Of a stretch of DNA of 34,126 nucleotides, positions 30,582-34,126 are shown piece by piece. This stretch comes from CAZLNV01 sp964561095 (lineage in GTDB: Bacteria; Bacillota_I; Bacilli_A; RF39; UBA660): NCBI GenBank assembly GCA_964561095.1, contig CAZLNV010000006.1, positions 1-34,126 of the forward strand. The letters are read 5' to 3'. The notes under the pieces were generated by a model. That model was not told the DNA's origin. It did not search any database and saw only the letters and a list, made by a program, of their open reading frames with translations. Each line of letters opens with the position of its first letter. Position 1 is the stretch's first letter. Made by a program: the position numbers and the translations under genes.

Positions 30582-32204
30582 ATGAAAAAATTAGTAAAGA
30601 TATTTCTTCTAGTAATATTAGCATTATCTCCTAAACTTGTGAATGCCGCTACTGGAAGTGCAAGTATTAGTTGTCCAACAAAGTTGAATGCGGGTGCAAC
30701 TTTTAATTGTGTAATTAAAGCAACTAGTTCAGATGGAGCAATTTCTGGATTTCAAACCGAATTAAGTTTAAGTTCTGGAATAGCTTGCAGTAGTTTTTCT
30801 TCTACTAACTTTAACGGGGCAAAAAATGGTAACACTATAGCTGTATACCTTAAAGATACAGGCGCAGTAGCTTCCCCAGCAACCGTTGGAACTCTTTCCT
30901 GTGCGTTAAGTGCAAACGCTAGTGGAAATCAAGCAATATCTCTTACATCAAATAAAATGGGTGTAGAAACCGAAGATGGAACTTCAAAAGTATATCCACC
31001 AGCAGTCAGTGCATCAATCCATGTTAATAGTAGTGTTAATACATTAGATTCATTAACTTTAAGTGCGGGTACACTAAGCCCTGAATTTTCTATAAATACT
31101 ACTTCTTATACTGCAACTGTAGATGCTGCAAGTGTTATAATAAGTGCGGTTAAAACAGATTCAACTTCTACAGTGTCCGGAACAGGTAGCGTAGTTTTAA
31201 AATATGGCGCTAACGCAGTAAATGTGGTGGTAAAATCTGAAACCGGTGTATCTAAAACCTATAAGATAGTAATAACAAGACCGGATAATAGGGAAAGCGT
31301 TAATACGTTAAAAGCATTATCAGTTAATGCGGGAACATTAAGTCCAAGTTTTAGTGCTATAACAACAAGTTATAAAGTAACTGTGGAATCAACTGTTACT
31401 AAGATTACTTTTGCTGCAAGTCTTACAAGTGAGAAATCATCATTTGTAAGTAGTCAAGGTCCTAGAACAGTAAATTTAAATTATGGAAGTAATAAAGTAT
31501 TAATTTCAGTAAAAGCTGAAAATGAGGCAACTAAAGCCTATACAATAGAAGTAACAAGAAAAGATGGCAGAAATACTGATGCCACACTTTCTTCGCTAAC
31601 TTTAAGCGCTGGAAATATATCATTTGATAAAACCCTTACTGAATACACTATGAATGTAGCGTATGAAACTGAAAATATTACAGTTAATGCAACTCCAGCA
31701 GCTTCAACTTCAAAAGTAAATATAACAGGTTCAGGAGCTCTTAAATTAGGTATTAATAAAGTAACAATCGTTGTTACTGCTGAAAATGGTACAACAAAAA
31801 TATACACATTAACAATAAATAGAAGTAGTGAAGCAAATAAAGTATTAAGTTCAAACAAAAATTTAAAAAATATGACAATCTCAGGTATGAAGTTAGATTT
31901 TTCAACTGAACAAAAAGAATACACAGTAAAAATAAAAGAAGGTCAAACAAGTTTAGATATTGAAACTTTAAAAGATGATGAAACATCAACTATACAGATA
32001 ATAGGAAACGAAAATTTAAAAGATGGAAGTGTAATTCAAATTATTGTTACTGCGGAAGATAATACAACATCTACATATAAAATCATTATAGAAAAAGAAT
32101 CAAAAGTGGTAGCCTGGAAAGTAATAGTTTCAATCTTAAGTATACTTGTTTTAGCAGGTGCCTCAGTATTTATATTTAAGAAAACTAAAAAGAAAAAACA
32201 ATAA
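30582..32204 (+). CDS. Membrane-anchored cohesin protein with four cadherin-like stalk domains
   Basis: A 540-aa surface protein. Signal peptide 1 to about 22 (LSPKLVNAA). A cohesin-like domain follows at about 24-148 (GSASISCPTKLNAGATFNC, GFQTELSLSSG, VGTLSCAL, with Cys residues suggesting a disulfide). Four cadherin-like beta-sandwich repeats (about 150-500) are each marked by LxxLxLSAG, LSPxF, Y.V.V and a final VxAENGxxxxYxIxxxR pattern. TM helix about 508-530 and a KKTKKKKQ cytoplasmic end; no LPXTG. The ATG at 30582 has GGAGTGAT upstream; a GTG 9 nt earlier overlaps the protease stop and is unlikely. It is 5 nt downstream of the dockerin-protease gene. Same layout as the protein at 135-1535 but with a longer stalk. 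Predicted to capture the protease. Confidence 0.78.
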   Translation: MKKLVKIFLLVILALSPKLVNAATGSASISCPTKLNAGATFNCVIKATSSDGAISGFQTELSLSSGIACSSFSSTNFNGAKNGNTIAVYLKDTGAVASPATVGTLSCALSANASGNQAISLTSNKMGVETEDGTSKVYPPAVSASIHVNSSVNTLDSLTLSAGTLSPEFSINTTSYTATVDAASVIISAVKTDSTSTVSGTGSVVLKYGANAVNVVVKSETGVSKTYKIVITRPDNRESVNTLKALSVNAGTLSPSFSAITTSYKVTVESTVTKITFAASLTSEKSSFVSSQGPRTVNLNYGSNKVLISVKAENEATKAYTIEVTRKDGRNTDATLSSLTLSAGNISFDKTLTEYTMNVAYETENITVNATPAASTSKVNITGSGALKLGINKVTIVVTAENGTTKIYTLTINRSSEANKVLSSNKNLKNMTISGMKLDFSTEQKEYTVKIKEGQTSLDIETLKDDETSTIQIIGNENLKDGSVIQIIVTAEDNTTSTYKIIIEKESKVVAWKVIVSILSILVLAGASVFIFKKTKKKKQ

Positions 32205-32210
32205 TTATTT

Positions 32211-32243
32211 AAAGAACAAATTTTAATAAATTTGTTCTTTTTT
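32211..32243 (+). terminator. Terminator of the protease/cohesin operon
   Basis: A perfect 13-bp stem, AAAGAACAAATTT (32211-32223) with its complement (32228-32240), a TAAT loop and a T tail. Confidence 0.88.
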
Positions 32244-32258
32244 CATATATTAATATAG

Positions 32259-33317
32259 ATGAAAAAAATTATATTATTTTTATTTCTTTTACTAATTCCT
32301 ATAGATGTTGAAGCATCTTCAGCATCTTTTGCAGTGATGGATAGTGACTCTGGAAGAATACTTGCTGGTTCTAATATAAATGAAAGCATGTTAATAGCCT
32401 CAACTACTAAAATAATGACAGCAATTATTGCTTTAGAAAATTCAAAATTAACTGATAAATATAAAGTAGGGGAAGAGATTGATAAAGTATATGGATCAGC
32501 AATATACGTTAAAAAAGATGAAATATTAACGCTTGAGGACTTACTCTATGGTTTACTACTTAGAAGTGGAAATGATGCTGCAATGGTAATCGCAAGCAAT
32601 GTAACTGATTATGATAATTTTATAAAATTAATGAATAAAAAAGCAGCATCTTTAGAAATGCATAATACAGTCTTTACAAATCCTCATGGATTAGACGATG
32701 ATACTAAAAATTATTCAACTGCTAAAGACTTAGCAATTTTAATGAAATATGCTATGGAAAATGGTCAATTTGCTAAAATAACAAGCACTAAAAAATATAA
32801 ATGTGAAACAAATTTGAATATTCATATTTGGTATAATAAAAACGATTTGTTAACAGAATATAAATTTGCTACCGGAGGTAAAATTGGATACACCAAAAAA
32901 AGCGGACACATATTTGTTTCCTCAGCTACTAAAGAAGATAAAAATTTAATAGTGGTAACATTTAAAGATACAGATAGATTTAATAATCATGAAACTTTAT
33001 ATGAAAAATATTTTAATATGTATGAAAAATATCAAATATTAAATAGGTACACATTTATAGTTGATGAAAAGCAATATAAAAAGTATCATTTGTATATTAA
33101 AAATGATTTTTATATGTTACTTAAAAATAGTGAAATTAAAAATTTAAAACTTGATATTCACCTTGCTAAGAATAAAATTATATTTGGCGAAACAAAAATA
33201 GGTTATGTAAATGTAATGTTAGGGGAAAATATTATACACAGTGAAAATATATATGGGATCGTGGACAAATCTAAAATAAATAAAATCAAGTCCTTATTGT
33301 ATTTTTGGAAAAAATAA
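32259..33317 (+). CDS. D-alanyl-D-alanine carboxypeptidase (S11, DacF/PBP5-like)
   Basis: A 352-aa exported penicillin-binding protein that removes the terminal D-Ala of peptidoglycan stem peptides. Signal peptide 1-19 (ending VEA). Active-site motifs are STTK (Ser48, Lys51), SGN (103-105) and GGKIGYT (208-210), the last with Ile where most family members have Thr (KTG). The domain ends near 260; the remaining 90 residues are a beta-rich tail ending in a weakly hydrophobic, basic segment that may touch the membrane. No ribosome site is visible before the ATG: the terminator tail is followed by CATATATTAATATAG and then the start, so the mRNA may be leaderless. Confidence 0.88.
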   Translation: MKKIILFLFLLLIPIDVEASSASFAVMDSDSGRILAGSNINESMLIASTTKIMTAIIALENSKLTDKYKVGEEIDKVYGSAIYVKKDEILTLEDLLYGLLLRSGNDAAMVIASNVTDYDNFIKLMNKKAASLEMHNTVFTNPHGLDDDTKNYSTAKDLAILMKYAMENGQFAKITSTKKYKCETNLNIHIWYNKNDLLTEYKFATGGKIGYTKKSGHIFVSSATKEDKNLIVVTFKDTDRFNNHETLYEKYFNMYEKYQILNRYTFIVDEKQYKKYHLYIKNDFYMLLKNSEIKNLKLDIHLAKNKIIFGETKIGYVNVMLGENIIHSENIYGIVDKSKINKIKSLLYFWKK

Positions 33318-33343
33318 TATATTATTAACTAAGTGAGGTTAAT

Positions 33344-34057
33344 ATGATAAGACTACAAAAATATATGGCAGAATGTGGAGTAGCATCTCGTAGAAAAAGC
33401 GAAGAATTAATTTTAAAGGGTGAAGTCTATGTTAACGGAAAACAAGTAAAAGAACTTGGAACTAAGATTAATGAGAAAGATGAAGTAATTGTATCAGGCA
33501 ATACTATAGGGAAGGAATCTAAAGAGTATTATTTATTATATAAGCCTAATAAAGTAGTAAGTACTGTTAAGGATGAAAAAGGAAGAACTACAGTAGTGGA
33601 TTTAATTGAAAGTAAAAATAAATTATTTCCTGTAGGTAGACTTGATTATGATACGACAGGAGTACTCTTAATTACTAATGATGGAGAACTATCTAATAAG
33701 TTAACACATCCTAAATTTGAAGTGGAAAGAGTATATGAAGTAAAACTAGAGGGAATTATTAAAATAGCCGAAGTTAAAACTATTGAGAATGGTGTTGTTA
33801 TTGATGGAGTGAAATCTAAAAAATGTAAAATTAAATTAAAAAAAGTTGATAAAAAGAATAATAAAAGTTATTTAATTGTTACTTTAGAAGAAGGTAAAAA
33901 TCATGAAGTTAAAAACATGTTTAAATGTTTTAATTATGAAGTAGTAAAATTAAAAAGAATTAAGTACTCGTTTTTAACATTAGAAGGTTTAAATATGGGA
34001 GAGTATAGACGCCTTAATGCAAAAGAAATAAAGGCATTAAAATCTTTAGCAAAATAA
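33344..34057 (+). CDS. rluB: RluB/RsuA-family rRNA pseudouridine synthase
   Basis: A 237-aa enzyme isomerising uridine to pseudouridine in rRNA, probably 23S. It has an N-terminal S4 RNA-binding domain (1-60: LQKYMAECGVASRRKSEELI, EVYVNGK) and a catalytic domain with GRLDYDTTGVLLITNDGEL, where Asp101 is the nucleophile. The later motif EGKNHEVKNMF departs from the usual EGxNRQVRxM. The family includes RluB, RsuA and RluE; RluB is the default in Gram-positives with this length. GAGG lies before the ATG. It follows the carboxypeptidase gene after 26 nt with no terminator between. Confidence 0.9.
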   Translation: MIRLQKYMAECGVASRRKSEELILKGEVYVNGKQVKELGTKINEKDEVIVSGNTIGKESKEYYLLYKPNKVVSTVKDEKGRTTVVDLIESKNKLFPVGRLDYDTTGVLLITNDGELSNKLTHPKFEVERVYEVKLEGIIKIAEVKTIENGVVIDGVKSKKCKIKLKKVDKKNNKSYLIVTLEEGKNHEVKNMFKCFNYEVVKLKRIKYSFLTLEGLNMGEYRRLNAKEIKALKSLAK

Positions 34058-34090
34058 AAAGAGAAATTATCTAGTTTTGAAGTGATAAAG

Positions 34091-34126
34091 TAAAAGTAGA
34101 CACAAATAAAAAAGTGTTTACTTTTA
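34091..34126 (+). terminator. Hairpin at the window edge, probable terminator after rluB
   Basis: TAAAAGTAGACAC (34091-34103) pairs with GTGTTTACTTTTA (34114-34126), 13 bp with one G-T wobble and a 10-nt loop of mostly As. The T tail, if any, lies beyond the window. It may act on either strand. Confidence 0.55.

Noticed and set aside
135..32204. A cellulosome or amylosome locus
   Set aside because: Cohesins and dockerins are present, but there is no multi-cohesin scaffoldin, no carbohydrate-binding module and no polysaccharide-degrading glycoside hydrolase. The cargo is a peptidoglycan hydrolase and a protease.
34091..34126. A transposon end or inverted-repeat element at the right edge
   Set aside because: The inverted repeat has a short A-rich loop and follows a stop codon closely, as expected for a terminator; no transposase is visible within the window.

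Overview
The window looks like a metagenome-derived piece (it contains a run of 100 Ns) of a very AT-rich, low-GC Gram-positive genome, most likely an anaerobic host-associated Bacillota/Bacilli lineage of the Erysipelotrichia/RF39 kind. The lineage is an inference from gene content (pyruvate:ferredoxin oxidoreductase, TagO, UppP, D,D-carboxypeptidase, many cadherin-like beta-sandwich surface proteins). TGA ends several genes and no internal TGA is read as Trp, so the standard bacterial code applies, not the Mycoplasma code.

Layout. 1-100: end of a tRNA-Gly(TCC) gene with its promoter (minus). 135-3727 (minus): a two-gene operon of a secreted SH3/glucosaminidase/dockerin autolysin followed by a membrane-anchored cohesin protein. 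3872-4915: a TagO/WecA-type polyprenyl-phosphate sugar-1-phosphate transferase. 4968-11021: a six-gene glycopolymer cassette (GT2, DUF2304 membrane protein, GT4, GT-C-like membrane protein, Wzx-like flippase, second GT4-like enzyme). 11071-18632: nifJ (interrupted by the N gap), a 1359-aa protein of unknown function and a 72-aa protein. 18650-18790 (minus): a candidate small RNA with its own promoter, hairpins and terminator. 18874-19697: mini-rhodanese and DedA/VTT membrane protein. 19746-21615: two-TM protein plus amidoligase. 21666-23539: RmuC and a slipin. 23604-24806: M3-like metallopeptidase. 24835-25650 (minus): UppP. 25722-27155: small membrane protein, DUF3603-like protein, lipoprotein. 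27247-32204: a secreted papain-family protease with a C-terminal dockerin, followed by a second membrane-anchored cohesin protein. 32259-34057: D-Ala-D-Ala carboxypeptidase and an RluB-type pseudouridine synthase.

The dominant theme is the cell envelope. The most striking content is the pair of bicistrons at the two ends of the window. Each encodes a secreted enzyme ending in a two-repeat dockerin, then a protein with signal peptide, one N-terminal cohesin, cadherin-like beta-sandwich stalk domain(s) and a C-terminal membrane anchor. The enzymes are a peptidoglycan hydrolase and a cysteine protease, not glycoside hydrolases for plant fibre. The simplest reading is a non-cellulosomal cohesin-dockerin system that docks individual secreted enzymes onto dedicated membrane stalks, used twice with different cargo.

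Transcription units are compact. Terminator hairpins often include the stop codon of the gene they end, and a TATAAT-like hexamer lies 14-22 nt before the start codon of most first genes, implying very short leaders.
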